Shown here: positions 34,247 to 43,307 of the stretch, one piece after another
Position numbering within the stretch: position 1 is the stretch's first letter
How the letters are laid out: every line of letters begins with the position of its first letter
Origin: Croceimicrobium sp965228705
GTDB taxonomy: Bacteria > Bacteroidota > Bacteroidia > Flavobacteriales > Schleiferiaceae
NCBI RefSeq assembly: GCF_965228705.1
Contig: NZ_OZ245832.1
Span: 806,001 to 870,000, forward strand
Length of the DNA stretch: 64,000 nucleotides
Reading direction: 5' to 3'
The notes under the pieces: generated by a model
Databases searched by the model: none
What the model was told of the DNA's origin: nothing
What the model saw: the letters and a program-made list of their open reading frames with translations, nothing else
Made by a program: the position numbers and the translations under genes

Positions 34247-34919
34247 AGTTTAAAATACTGGTGGTCATAGTTTCAATAAAATGGATCAGGTCTTCGTCCT
34301 GGGTAGCGATATCCGTAATGGATGGTAAATGCTCCCCAAAGAACTTTTGCAAATGATTAGCCTCTAAAAGAGTAGAAGCCAGGGTGCGCGGATGTTTAAA
34401 TTCGGGATTTAAATCTGAGATAATACCCGCTAATCTTTCAATTAGGTTTTTATAATTTTTGAAATAACCATTCTTATTTTCTTGATCAATCTCTTTGGTT
34501 AAAAAGGTTTTAGAGGATTCAGCGATCACGATTCTTTGCAATAACTCCTCATTAATATGTGAAAAATCTTGATCCTGTTTAACGGTTTCACAAATGGTAC
34601 GGATGCTATTGCAGAGCTGATCTTCAGCCGTTTCCACATTGGCGGTGGCAAAAGCTACCTTGTATTCGAGCCAAGCCCAATACCAGGAAATAAGATAGAG
34701 GAGCAGCTTATGCTTGTTTTCGAAATAGCGATAAATAGTGCTTTCAGGTGAGCCAATGGCTGCGCCTAGTTTTCGGAAAGTGAAACATTCGAAGCCTAAT
34801 TCATTGATTAATAAAATGCTGTGTTCAACAATACGTTTTCCTAAATCGGTGGTTTCCGGATCTTTAACGTAGAGTTGCTCGGGGATTTGAATTCTAAGGC
34901 TTCCTAGTAATGTTCGCAT
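34227..34919 (-). CDS. TetR-family transcriptional regulator
   Basis: 230 residues. The N-terminal HTH is clear: GFECFTFRKLGAAIGSPEST followed by IYRYFENKHKLLLYLISWY. The C-terminal domain is helical and would bind a small ligand. It is the first gene of the ABC-HlyD-TolC operon, and its end overlaps the ABC gene by 20 bases, so it probably controls its own transcript. A 13-bp palindrome between the promoter elements is the likely operator. The long leader (MRTLLGSLRIQIPEQLYVKD) before the HTH is slightly unusual, and a later start is possible. Confidence 0.88.
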   Translation of the reverse strand: MRTLLGSLRIQIPEQLYVKDPETTDLGKRIVEHSILLINELGFECFTFRKLGAAIGSPESTIYRYFENKHKLLLYLISWYWAWLEYKVAFATANVETAEDQLCNSIRTICETVKQDQDFSHINEELLQRIVIAESSKTFLTKEIDQENKNGYFKNYKNLIERLAGIISDLNPEFKHPRTLASTLLEANHLQKFFGEHLPSITDIATQDEDLIHFIETMTTSILNYGPKRS

Positions 34920-34938
34920 AGCATAAGTTCAGTGCACA

Positions 34939-34970
34939 CAAATATAATAGTAATACTATCACAACTGCAA
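34939..34970 (-). promoter_or_regulatory. TetR-operon promoter with palindromic operator
   Basis: On the minus strand TATATTTG (34939-34946) is a full -7 match. TTG at 34968-34970 is 21 bases upstream. The palindrome ATAGTA-A-TACTAT (34947-34959) fills the spacer directly behind the -7 box, where a TetR dimer would block polymerase. Confidence 0.6.
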
Positions 34971-35046
34971 GTTTAGCTTTTTGTTCAATTGCTTGCTGTT
35001 AAATTTTATTTAATAGAAATTCGGACTCTTAAACCAATCGATTCGA

Positions 35047-36300
35047 ATGGATCTATTTTCTGTATTTGCGATTATCAGTACGCTTGCGGCACTTTTCGCT
35101 TTTGTGAATCAGCGCTTTTTAAAGCTTCCCTTTACCATAGGATTAATGATCATGGCATTGGCTTTCACTATCCTGGTAATAGTAATTGGTAATTGGCAAC
35201 CCTGGCTAATGGACCTGAGCGCTCAATTTGTTTCGGCTTTGGATTTTAAGAGCCTTCTGCTCGATATTATGTTGAGTTTCTTGCTGTTTGCCGGCGCTCT
35301 GCATGTGAAGTTTGCTCCCTTAAGGCGAAATATTGGTCCCATTCTTTTGCTTGCTACGGTAGGGGTTCTCCTTTCGGCGGGACTTATTGGAGGCATGCTC
35401 TACTTCATCTTACAATGGCTGAATTATCCGGTTGATTTTATTTACTGCCTGTTGTTTGGTAGCATGCTGGCTCCAACCGATCCCATTGCGGTTTTAAGCA
35501 TTTTGAAGGAAGCAGGTGCTCCAAAGAACCTCGAGGTTAAAATTGTAGGGGAATCCCTTTTTAATGATGGTGTTGGTGTGGTGGTCTTTTTGGCTTTATT
35601 ATCCATTGCCGCCGGTTCTGGAGCCGATTTTAATGCAGGCGAAATTGGAATTCTCTTTCTGGAAGAAGTGGGTGGGGGCTTAGCTTTGGGCTTTGCTGGT
35701 GGTTATTTAGCCTTTCGGCTGATGCGTTCTATTGATCATTACGAAACTGAAGTGATGTTGAGTTTAGCCTTAGTGATGGGTCTTTATTCCTTGGCTTCAG
35801 CACTTCATTTTAGTGGGCCGCTTGCAGTAGTAATTGCAGGCTTATTCATCGGGAATAAATCGCCAGCTAAGGCTTGGAGCCCAAATACCCAGTTGTATAT
35901 TGATAAATTCTGGGAGATGCTCGATGTTTTCCTCAATGCCATTTTATTCGTGCTCATTGGGATGGAGTTATTGGTTATTCAATTGGATGGCTTTTACATA
36001 CTGTTGGGGTTGCTGGCTATTCCTATTACTCTCTTGGCGCGCTATTTAGCGGTTTTAGGGCCGGTTGAATACCATAAAGAAAGATTGGACTTTGCCCCTA
36101 AAACCGCCTTGCTGCTTACCTGGGGTGGTATTCGCGGTGGTATCTCCATTGCTTTGGCTTTAAGCCTGGATGAAAGTATGAATCGCGATTTATTCTTGAC
36201 GATGGCCTATATCGTGGTGATTTTCTCCATCATCGTGCAGGGCCTCAGTCTTAAAAAGGTGCTTAAAATTACTTTGAAGGGGCAGGATTCAGGTCAATAG
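35047..36300 (+). CDS. CPA1-type Na+/H+ antiporter (NhaP-like)
   Basis: 417 residues with about 12-13 membrane segments. It has the CPA1 features: PTDPIAVLSILKEAG in the fifth segment, GESLFNDGVGVVVF with the ND pair that binds the ion, and LTWGGIRGGISIALALSL near the end. It exchanges Na+ or K+ for H+ and supports pH and salt balance, as expected in a marine organism. It lacks the long C-terminal cytoplasmic tail of NhaP2-type proteins. It is divergent from the TetR operon. I could not find a clear TAnnTTTG box upstream. Confidence 0.9.
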   Translation: MDLFSVFAIISTLAALFAFVNQRFLKLPFTIGLMIMALAFTILVIVIGNWQPWLMDLSAQFVSALDFKSLLLDIMLSFLLFAGALHVKFAPLRRNIGPILLLATVGVLLSAGLIGGMLYFILQWLNYPVDFIYCLLFGSMLAPTDPIAVLSILKEAGAPKNLEVKIVGESLFNDGVGVVVFLALLSIAAGSGADFNAGEIGILFLEEVGGGLALGFAGGYLAFRLMRSIDHYETEVMLSLALVMGLYSLASALHFSGPLAVVIAGLFIGNKSPAKAWSPNTQLYIDKFWEMLDVFLNAILFVLIGMELLVIQLDGFYILLGLLAIPITLLARYLAVLGPVEYHKERLDFAPKTALLLTWGGIRGGISIALALSLDESMNRDLFLTMAYIVVIFSIIVQGLSLKKVLKITLKGQDSGQ

Positions 36301-36386
36301 CTTAGGAGGAGGATTTAAGATTATTACCTCTAAACAGCGCTAAAGTCCTATCAGGCGAAAGCCAAAAACAAAGCGGTATAAAAAGC

Positions 36387-37166
36387 CTAATCGAACTGAT
36401 TTAAGAAGCTCTCCAATTCACGGTCCTTCATATAGCGATGAAAGCAAGCTTGAACCGATAGGAGAAATTCGTAATCATTTAATTGATGTATACTTAGCGG
36501 TACATATTTGCAGTAAAACATGAAGGCTTCCAATTCATCTTTACTTAAGCCGGTCATGCGCATTACGGCCTGTCGATTATTGGATTCCTCCAGTTTTTCG
36601 CGATAGGCATCTTCCGCTTTTAATTGAGCCAATTTGCGCAATTGACGAGGTTTGGATCCAAAGAGGTTATAAAGGTATTCGGCCGGATTATCCATTCCCG
36701 CCTGAATGATCTCAGGATCATCAATCTCGTCATTGGACGGGATATTGGGCTTGCGGAGTTTCATCTCCTTGGGTTTATTGGTGCTCAACTCATAACTGAA
36801 AACACTCACTTCTTCCAGGAGATAATTTTGCTCTTCCATCGCTACAATCACATCGTTCAATTGCAGGCTGTCATTGGTGTAAATGAAGTAAAAGTATTTG
36901 TAGGCGATATTCGAAAAGATAATACTGTCGCCCAGTTCCAGTGTAATTTCGAAGTAGCCATCATCATTGCTAACCGTTCCTTTTAAGGTGCGTTTATTGA
37001 TTACATGCACCCCTGGAACTACATCTTTAGAATGTCCGTCGAGGACCCAGCCATTAAGGCTCAGCGGACTTTTTTCGCTTTGCCCGAATGTTGATAAACT
37101 AAGCAGGCAAAGGCTTAGGGCGAATAGTAGGGAGAGTGTATCTTTGGGCTTTCGCATAATCATCAT
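36387..37166 (-). CDS. secreted protein with carboxypeptidase-regulatory-like domain
   Basis: 259 residues. Signal peptide within 1-29 (LSLLFALSLCLLSLSTFGQ). The start may be the third ATG (37157), since three ATGs lie close together. Residues about 36-110 form a CarboxypepD_reg-like beta-sandwich (LNGWVLDGHSKDVVPGVHVI, TVSNDDGYFEITLELGD), common at the start of Bacteroidota outer-membrane receptors. There is no TonB-dependent barrel. The remainder is helical and charged, with no family I recognise. It is divergent from ettA with only 24 bases between the start codons. Confidence 0.7.
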   Translation of the reverse strand: MMIMRKPKDTLSLLFALSLCLLSLSTFGQSEKSPLSLNGWVLDGHSKDVVPGVHVINKRTLKGTVSNDDGYFEITLELGDSIIFSNIAYKYFYFIYTNDSLQLNDVIVAMEEQNYLLEEVSVFSYELSTNKPKEMKLRKPNIPSNDEIDDPEIIQAGMDNPAEYLYNLFGSKPRQLRKLAQLKAEDAYREKLEESNNRQAVMRMTGLSKDELEAFMFYCKYVPLSIHQLNDYEFLLSVQACFHRYMKDRELESFLNQFD

Positions 37167-37190
37167 CAGTAACGCTACGAAATTAGATTT

Positions 37191-38885
37191 ATGTCGGACG
37201 ATAAGAAAGTGATTTTCTCAATGAGCGGGGTAACTAAAACCTATGCTCAGAATAACAAGACCGTTTTAAAGAATATTTACCTGAGCTTTTTCTACGGCGC
37301 CAAGATCGGAATTCTTGGTCTCAATGGTTCGGGTAAGTCCACCTTATTAAAAATCATTGCCGGGGTAGAGAAAAATTACCAGGGTGATGTTGTATTCTCA
37401 TCAGGCTATTCGGTAGGCTATTTGGAGCAGGAACCTGAATTGGACGAGTCCAAAACCGTTTTGGATGTAGTAAAAGAAGGTGCGGCCGAAACTGTGGCCA
37501 TTCTGGATGAATACAATAAAATTAACGATGATTTCGGTTTGCCGGAAGTTTATGAGAATCCTGATAAAATGGAGAAACTCATGGCACGTCAGGCCGAATT
37601 GCAAGATCGCATCGACGCTCTTAATGCCTGGGAACTGGATTCGACTTTGAATCGGGCTATGGATGCCCTGCGTTGTCCGGAGCCAGATACCCCAATTTCA
37701 GTACTTTCTGGTGGGGAACGTCGTCGAGTAGCGCTCTGTAGATTGTTGATTCAACAACCTGATGTATTACTTCTGGACGAGCCTACTAACCACCTTGACG
37801 CTGAGTCAGTTCTGTGGTTAGAGCAACACTTGCAGCAATACAAAGGAACCGTAATTGCGGTAACGCACGATCGTTATTTCCTGGATAATGTAGCGGGCTG
37901 GATATTAGAGCTTGATCGCGGTGAAGGAATTCCCTGGAAAGGTAATTACAGCTCTTGGCTGGATCAGAAATCCAAGCGATTAGAGCAAGAAGAAAAGCAA
38001 GCAAGTAAACGTCGTAAAACCCTGGAGCGAGAGCTGGATTGGGTACGTATGAGCCCTAAAGGTCGACAGTCGAAAGGAAAGGCCCGTTTGAACAATTACC
38101 AAAACCTTTTAAATCAAGAGCAGAAAGAGCGCGAAGAGAAATTGGAAATCTTCATTCCCAATGGACCGCGCTTAGGTTCTAATGTGATTGATGCCCAGTC
38201 GGTTAAAAAGGCCTTTGGCGATAAGCTTCTTTACGATGATTTAAATTTCAGCTTGCCTCCAGCGGGTATTGTGGGGATTATCGGGCCTAATGGTGCGGGT
38301 AAAACCACCATCTTCCGCATGATTATGGGGCAAGAGGAGCCTGATGCAGGTAAATTTGAGGTAGGGGATACTGTGAAAATCTCCTATGTAGATCAGAGTC
38401 ATAAGGACCTCTTACCTGAGAAATCGATTTATGAGGCTATTTCCCAAGGCGATGAAGAAATTATGGTAGGGGATCGCAAGACCAATGCCCGTGCCTATAT
38501 CAGTCGCTTCAACTTTGGAGGATCCGATCAGAATAAGAAGATTGGCAGCCTATCCGGTGGGGAGCGAAACCGTTTGCATTTAGCCATGGCTTTGAAAGAA
38601 GGAGGAAACGTATTACTGCTCGATGAGCCTACTAACGACTTAGATGTGAACACCTTACGAGCTTTGGAAGAAGGTTTGGAGAACTTTGCCGGATGTGCGG
38701 TAATTATCTCTCACGACCGTTGGTTCCTGGATCGGGTTTGTACGCACATCCTAGCTTTTGAAGGCGATTCCAATGTGTATTATTACGAAGGAGGCTTTAG
38801 CGATTATGAAGAGAATAAGCGTAAGCGCCTGGGTGATGTGGATCCTACTCGTATCAAATACCGTAAACTTCTCAAGGATCAATAG
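37191..38885 (+). CDS. ettA: EttA energy-dependent translational throttle
   Basis: 564 residues, two ABC ATPase domains with no membrane part (ABC-F family). First domain: Walker A GLNGSGKST, signature LSGGERRRVALCRLL, Walker B LLLDEPTNHLD, then the EttA-type linker arm (LERELDWVRMSPKGRQSKGK). Second domain: Walker A GPNGAGKTT, signature LSGGERNRLHLAMAL and DEPTNDLD. EttA binds the ribosomal E site and restrains translation when ATP is low. Length and the arm separate it from Uup and YheS paralogues. Confidence 0.95.
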   Translation: MSDDKKVIFSMSGVTKTYAQNNKTVLKNIYLSFFYGAKIGILGLNGSGKSTLLKIIAGVEKNYQGDVVFSSGYSVGYLEQEPELDESKTVLDVVKEGAAETVAILDEYNKINDDFGLPEVYENPDKMEKLMARQAELQDRIDALNAWELDSTLNRAMDALRCPEPDTPISVLSGGERRRVALCRLLIQQPDVLLLDEPTNHLDAESVLWLEQHLQQYKGTVIAVTHDRYFLDNVAGWILELDRGEGIPWKGNYSSWLDQKSKRLEQEEKQASKRRKTLERELDWVRMSPKGRQSKGKARLNNYQNLLNQEQKEREEKLEIFIPNGPRLGSNVIDAQSVKKAFGDKLLYDDLNFSLPPAGIVGIIGPNGAGKTTIFRMIMGQEEPDAGKFEVGDTVKISYVDQSHKDLLPEKSIYEAISQGDEEIMVGDRKTNARAYISRFNFGGSDQNKKIGSLSGGERNRLHLAMALKEGGNVLLLDEPTNDLDVNTLRALEEGLENFAGCAVIISHDRWFLDRVCTHILAFEGDSNVYYYEGGFSDYEENKRKRLGDVDPTRIKYRKLLKDQ

Positions 38886-39760
38886 TGTGGCTTAAGCTGC
38901 TCTATAAGATTAAAAGTTTTAAGGCCTTGCTGTATCCTGCCCAGGCAGTACAGCAGGCGCCTCTTTTTATTGCCGCGGTTTTTAAAAATGAAGCTCCTTT
39001 CTTAAAAGAGTGGTTGGACTTCCATCTCAGTCAGGGGGTCTCGAGAATTTACCTTTCCGACAATTTCAGTTCTGATAATCCGGAAGCGGTTTTAAAGCCT
39101 TATCTGGATAAAAATCAAGTGGTTCTGCTGAAAAGCCAGAGCCCTGAAATGAACACCCGACTACAGGCTTTGGAGCTTAATCGTTTGCTTAAACGAATTG
39201 AAAATCAAGAATCTAAAGATTGCTGGATTGCTACTATAGATGTAGATGAGTTCCTTTTTCATCATGAAGGGCAAAAGCTGGATGTATTCCTACAGCAATT
39301 CAAGGGGCAAAAAGTAGCAGCAGTGGTGGTTAATTGGTTGATGTTCGGCACTTCCAATTTGCCCAAATTAGATCCGCAAAAATCCATGCTCGAACAACTA
39401 AGCTGGCGGGCGCATTGGAGCCTGGGCGAGCATAAAATGGTAAAACCCATATTGTACCTTGCTAATTGTCAGGGTTTTTTAGAAGGTCCTCATCGACCTT
39501 TCGCTAAAAATGGAGCGAAATTCCTGTATTCGGATTGCAGTACCTATCAGGCCGAAGAGCCCCGAATTCTACATGAACCCTTACGCCTCAATCACTATTG
39601 GTATCGCAGCGAAGAGTATTACAATTCTGAAAAGCGATTAAAGCGCCAAGCCTTTGGAGATGAGCGCTCTGGAAAGCGGGAAGCGGATCATATCAAGGCT
39701 TGTAATTATGAGCAAGATTTCAGCATTTTAAAGCATCAGGCTTCTACAAAAGAACGTTGA
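38885..39760 (+). CDS. GT92-like glycosyltransferase
   Basis: 291 residues. The start is the GTG at 38885, overlapping the ettA TAG by one base. The glycosyltransferase 92 (DUF23-like) pattern is seen: FIAAVFKNEAPFLKEWLDFH at the N-terminus, GVSRIYLSDNFSSDN, and the metal-binding DVDEF (about residue 120). A later H-E-P-L-R-L-N-H-Y motif matches the family C-terminal region. No membrane segment is visible. It probably transfers a sugar in surface glycan synthesis. Its coupling to ettA is by position only. Confidence 0.8.
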   Translation: MWLKLLYKIKSFKALLYPAQAVQQAPLFIAAVFKNEAPFLKEWLDFHLSQGVSRIYLSDNFSSDNPEAVLKPYLDKNQVVLLKSQSPEMNTRLQALELNRLLKRIENQESKDCWIATIDVDEFLFHHEGQKLDVFLQQFKGQKVAAVVVNWLMFGTSNLPKLDPQKSMLEQLSWRAHWSLGEHKMVKPILYLANCQGFLEGPHRPFAKNGAKFLYSDCSTYQAEEPRILHEPLRLNHYWYRSEEYYNSEKRLKRQAFGDERSGKREADHIKACNYEQDFSILKHQASTKER

Positions 39761-39801
39761 TAATTTAGTTAGAGCAGGCCCGAAACAGTGAGCCAAGGTC
39801 T

Positions 39802-39809
39802 TATTTTTG
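39802..39809 (+). promoter_or_regulatory. -7 box TATTTTTG directly before ligA
   Basis: TATTTTTG matches TAnnTTTG and ends four bases before the ligA ATG. If used, transcription starts at or next to the start codon. No -33 TTG at standard spacing was found. Confidence 0.4.
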
Positions 39810-39813
39810 GGCT

Positions 39814-41832
39814 ATGAGTCCAGATGAAGCCCGCAATAGAATTGAGCTCTTACGAAAGGTGCTCAATCACCATAATTATCTCTACTATTTATTGGATAAA
39901 CCCGAGATCTCTGATTTCGAATTTGATCAATTATTAGAGGAATTACAGAAGCTGGAAGCGGAATTCCCGCAATTTGATGATCCTAATTCTCCCAGTCGTC
40001 GTGTGGGAGGTGGCATCACCAAGGATTTCCCTACTAAGCCGCATCGACATCCTATGCTTTCCCTAAGCAATACTTACAGCCGGGAAGAGCTGGAGGATTA
40101 TCTCAAGCGCACCCAAAAAGCCTTACCCGATGAGGATTTGGAATTTGTATGCGAGCTTAAATACGATGGAGCAGCGGTAAGCATTCAGTATAAAAATGGC
40201 CAATTGGTGCAGGCCCTTACCCGTGGCGATGGCAGTCAGGGCGATGAGATTACCAATAATATTAAAACCATTCCTCGGGTTCCCTTGCATTTAAGAGGTA
40301 AGGACTATCCGGAGGATTTTGAGATACGCGGGGAAGTGTTTATGCCGCTGGAAGGTTTTGCTCGTTTGAATCAATCGCGGATTGATGAAGGGCTGGAGCC
40401 TTTTGCCAATCCCCGAAATTCAGCTTCAGGGACCTTAAAAATGCAGGATTCGAGCCTGGTGGCACAACGTCCCTTAGATTGTTTCCTCTATTTCGTGATG
40501 TTGGAGCAGCCCTTATTTGACACCCACTATGATGCGGTTTTAGCGGCTGGTGAATGGGGTTTTAATATCCCCAGACCCGAAAAGGGCTATTTACATAAGG
40601 CCAAAAGCATTGATGAGATTTTCGAATTCATCAATCGCTGGGATGAAGAAAGGCATCAATTACCCTTTGAGATTGATGGCATTGTGATTAAGGTGAATTC
40701 CTTTCGCTTGCAAGAGCGCCTTGGAGCTACCGCCAAAAGTCCGCGCTGGGCCATTGCTTATAAGTTCAAAGCAGAGCAGCAGGAAACAGTATTGGAAACA
40801 GTGACCTATCAGGTAGGGCGCACCGGCGCCATCACTCCGGTGGCAAATCTGAAGCCCGTTTCCATCGCCGGAACCACCGTAAAACGCGCCAGTTTGCATA
40901 ATGAGGATCAGATCAAAAAACTGGACTTACGTATTGGTGATTGGGTTTATGTAGAAAAGGGTGGTGAAATCATCCCTAAGGTAGTAGGGGTTAATTATAG
41001 CAAGCGTTCCGCAGATGCGCCAGAATTTGAATATATCAGTCATTGTCCGGAATGCGGCACCGAATTGCAAAGAGCAGAAGATGAAGCCCAGCATTATTGC
41101 CCCAATGCCGAGACTTGTCCCCCTCAAGTAAGTGGTCGGATTCAGCATTTCATCAGCCGTAAGGCCATGGATATTGAAGGTATGGGCTCTGAAACGGTGG
41201 AGCAATTTGTGCAAGCGGACTTGATTCAGAATATTGCGGATCTCTATGACCTAAAGGTGGAAGATATTCTCCCGCTGGAGCGAATGGCCGAAAAGTCGGC
41301 TCAGAATATTGTAGATGGAATTGCGGCTTCCAAAGCCATACCCTTTGAAAGGGTATTGTTCGCATTGGGAATTCGCTATGTAGGCGAAACTGTAGCTAAG
41401 AAATTAGCCCGTCATTTTGAGACTATTGAGGCCCTAATGGCTGCTACGGCAGAGCAATTGGTGAATGTGGATGAAATTGGAGAACGCATTGCTGAAAGCG
41501 TAGTGGCCTATTTCTCCGATAGTCAAAATCGCAATCAGATAGAGCGCTTGCAGCAGGCAGGTTTGCAATTTGAGATTGTAAAACAGGAGGGCGCTTCAGA
41601 ATCATTGGCCGGACTAAGTATTGTGATCAGCGGCAATTTTGAACGTTTCAGTCGCAATGAACTCAAGGAATTGATTGAGCAGCATGGTGGTAAGAACACC
41701 GGCTCAGTATCAGGCAAGACCTCTTTAATTGTGGCAGGTGAAGGCATGGGGCCTTCCAAACGCAAGAAAGCAGAAGATTTAGGGGTGCGGATTATCGATG
41801 AAAATGAATTTGCTGAAATGATTGGATTATGA
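39814..41832 (+). CDS. ligA: NAD-dependent DNA ligase
   Basis: 672 residues, the usual size. It seals nicks in replication and repair. Features are an N-terminal Ia domain (NHHNYLYYLLDKPEISDFEF), adenylation Lys116 in CELKYDGAA, RGEVFMP, EIDGIVIKVN, a four-Cys zinc finger (CPECGTELQRAEDEAQHYC and following), helix-hairpin-helix repeats around 500-585, and a C-terminal BRCT domain (LAGLSIVISGNFERFSRNEL). The ATG fits the family N-terminus well. It overlaps the next gene by four bases (ATGA). Confidence 0.98.
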   Translation: MSPDEARNRIELLRKVLNHHNYLYYLLDKPEISDFEFDQLLEELQKLEAEFPQFDDPNSPSRRVGGGITKDFPTKPHRHPMLSLSNTYSREELEDYLKRTQKALPDEDLEFVCELKYDGAAVSIQYKNGQLVQALTRGDGSQGDEITNNIKTIPRVPLHLRGKDYPEDFEIRGEVFMPLEGFARLNQSRIDEGLEPFANPRNSASGTLKMQDSSLVAQRPLDCFLYFVMLEQPLFDTHYDAVLAAGEWGFNIPRPEKGYLHKAKSIDEIFEFINRWDEERHQLPFEIDGIVIKVNSFRLQERLGATAKSPRWAIAYKFKAEQQETVLETVTYQVGRTGAITPVANLKPVSIAGTTVKRASLHNEDQIKKLDLRIGDWVYVEKGGEIIPKVVGVNYSKRSADAPEFEYISHCPECGTELQRAEDEAQHYCPNAETCPPQVSGRIQHFISRKAMDIEGMGSETVEQFVQADLIQNIADLYDLKVEDILPLERMAEKSAQNIVDGIAASKAIPFERVLFALGIRYVGETVAKKLARHFETIEALMAATAEQLVNVDEIGERIAESVVAYFSDSQNRNQIERLQQAGLQFEIVKQEGASESLAGLSIVISGNFERFSRNELKELIEQHGGKNTGSVSGKTSLIVAGEGMGPSKRKKAEDLGVRIIDENEFAEMIGL

Positions 41833-42347
41833 GCTTATTAAATTGGTATCGCAATCGTCAATTGCAAAAACTCAATTTACAGCATCATTCAGATTATAAG
41901 GGCTGGGAAGGGGTAGAGCGCATTGCTCTGTACTTTGAAGCCACCCAAATCAAGGAAGCGGAGATAGAAGCCTGGATTCAATTTTTTGAATCGGCAGGTA
42001 AAAATGTGGAAGTGCTGGTTTACCAATCAGTGAAGCGCAAAGACCTTAATCCCAATTGGCCCTATCCATCAATTTGTAAGGATGATAAAAGCTGGTGGGG
42101 CTGGCCTAGTGGTTTGGACTTCGGCACTTTTAAGCAACATAATTTTGATCTCTTCTTCGACTTTAGTAAGGGTGAGGAGCCCGTACATCAAATTGTAGCG
42201 GAAACAGCGGTAGCTGGAATGAAGGTAGCTTTCCAAAAGCGGAAATCCGATTGGGCCGACCTGGTTGTGCGTTGCGAAAAAGAGGGCTATACGCAAGCTT
42301 GCCGCGAAGAAGTATTAGCTTTGCTGAAATTTATAAATGCTCAATAA
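41829..42347 (+). CDS. DUF6913-like protein of unknown function
   Basis: 172 residues, no signal peptide or membrane segment. Conserved-looking parts are HSDYKGWEGVERIALYFEAT and KNVEVLVYQSVKRKDLNP, with a Trp-rich stretch KSWWGWPSGLDFGTFKQHNF and then LFFDFSKGEE. I believe it belongs to the small Bacteroidota family DUF6913, often found next to dapA, as here. The function is unknown. It is translationally coupled to ligA by a four-base overlap, and dapA follows after one base. Confidence 0.65.
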   Translation: MSLLNWYRNRQLQKLNLQHHSDYKGWEGVERIALYFEATQIKEAEIEAWIQFFESAGKNVEVLVYQSVKRKDLNPNWPYPSICKDDKSWWGWPSGLDFGTFKQHNFDLFFDFSKGEEPVHQIVAETAVAGMKVAFQKRKSDWADLVVRCEKEGYTQACREEVLALLKFINAQ

Positions 42348-42348
42348 A

Positions 42349-43233
42349 ATGCCTGAATTCAGAGGTACTGGAGTAGCCTTGGTTACTCCCTTCCAGGCCA
42401 ATCTGGAAATTGATTTTAGCGCCCTCGATAAATTGGTAAACCATTGTATTGAAGGTGGTGTAGAATATCTGGTGGTGATGGGAACCACGGGGGAAAATCC
42501 GGTTTTAAGTAAACAGGAAAAACGCCAGGTATTGGATGCAGTACTAAAGAGCAATGGCCAACGAGTACCGGTAGTTTATGGAGTAGGAGGAAATCACACC
42601 GCCGCTCTGGTAGAGGAGTTAAAGAGCTTTGATTTTACAGGAGTTTCTGCCATTTTGAGCGTTTCCCCATATTACAATAAACCTACGCAGGAAGGAATCT
42701 ATCAGCATTATAAGACCTTGAGTGAGAATTCACCCTTGCCCATAATCCTTTATAATGTTCCCGGTAGAACCGGATCTAATATGAGCGCGGACACCACGCT
42801 GCGCTTAGCCCGTGATTTTGATAATATCATAGCCATCAAAGAAGCCAGCGGCGATTTGAATCAGGTAATGAAAATCATCAATGAGCGTCCTGAAGGATTT
42901 ATGGTAATTAGTGGGGACGACAATCTCACTTTACCAATGATCGCCTTAGGCGGTGATGGCGTGATTAGCGTTAGTGGTCAGGCCTTTCCTAAGGTATTTA
43001 CCGATATGGTACGTAAGGCTTTGGCTGGGGATATCACAGCTGCTCGTCCTGGACATTATCAGCTGTATGATATCACCAATATGCTTTTTGCCGAAGGGAA
43101 TCCCGGCGGTGTGAAACATACCCTGAAATTACAAGGCATTATGGAAGCCAATATGCGTCAACCTCTTTGGCCCATAAGCGATGCTTTGGCCGCTCAAATT
43201 GAAGGAGAGATGAAGAAGCAGGGATTGCTTTAA
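42349..43233 (+). CDS. dapA: 4-hydroxy-tetrahydrodipicolinate synthase
   Basis: 294 residues from the ATG at 42349 (MPEFRGTGVALVTPFQ). An ATG at 42337 would add four residues and overlap the preceding gene, and I consider it less likely. It condenses pyruvate with aspartate semialdehyde in lysine and diaminopimelate synthesis. Family motifs are MGTTGENPVLSKQEK, VSPYYNKPTQEGIYQHY, the Tyr in LYNVPGRTG, and the Schiff-base Lys in IAIKEASGDL. The last gene of the ligA-DUF6913-dapA run, it ends at a bidirectional terminator. Confidence 0.96.
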   Translation: MPEFRGTGVALVTPFQANLEIDFSALDKLVNHCIEGGVEYLVVMGTTGENPVLSKQEKRQVLDAVLKSNGQRVPVVYGVGGNHTAALVEELKSFDFTGVSAILSVSPYYNKPTQEGIYQHYKTLSENSPLPIILYNVPGRTGSNMSADTTLRLARDFDNIIAIKEASGDLNQVMKIINERPEGFMVISGDDNLTLPMIALGGDGVISVSGQAFPKVFTDMVRKALAGDITAARPGHYQLYDITNMLFAEGNPGGVKHTLKLQGIMEANMRQPLWPISDALAAQIEGEMKKQGLL

Positions 43234-43260
43234 GCGGAACGCTTTAAATTAAATAGATAT

Positions 43261-43293
43261 AAAAAAGCCTCCTAAATGGAGGCTTTTATTTTT
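43261..43293. terminator. bidirectional terminator
   Basis: AAAAGCCTCC (43263-43272) pairs with GGAGGCTTTT (43278-43287). T-rich sequence follows on both strands. It separates the convergent dapA and the 43308-44855 gene. Confidence 0.88.
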
Positions 43294-43307
43294 GAGATTC
43301 AGCGCTA

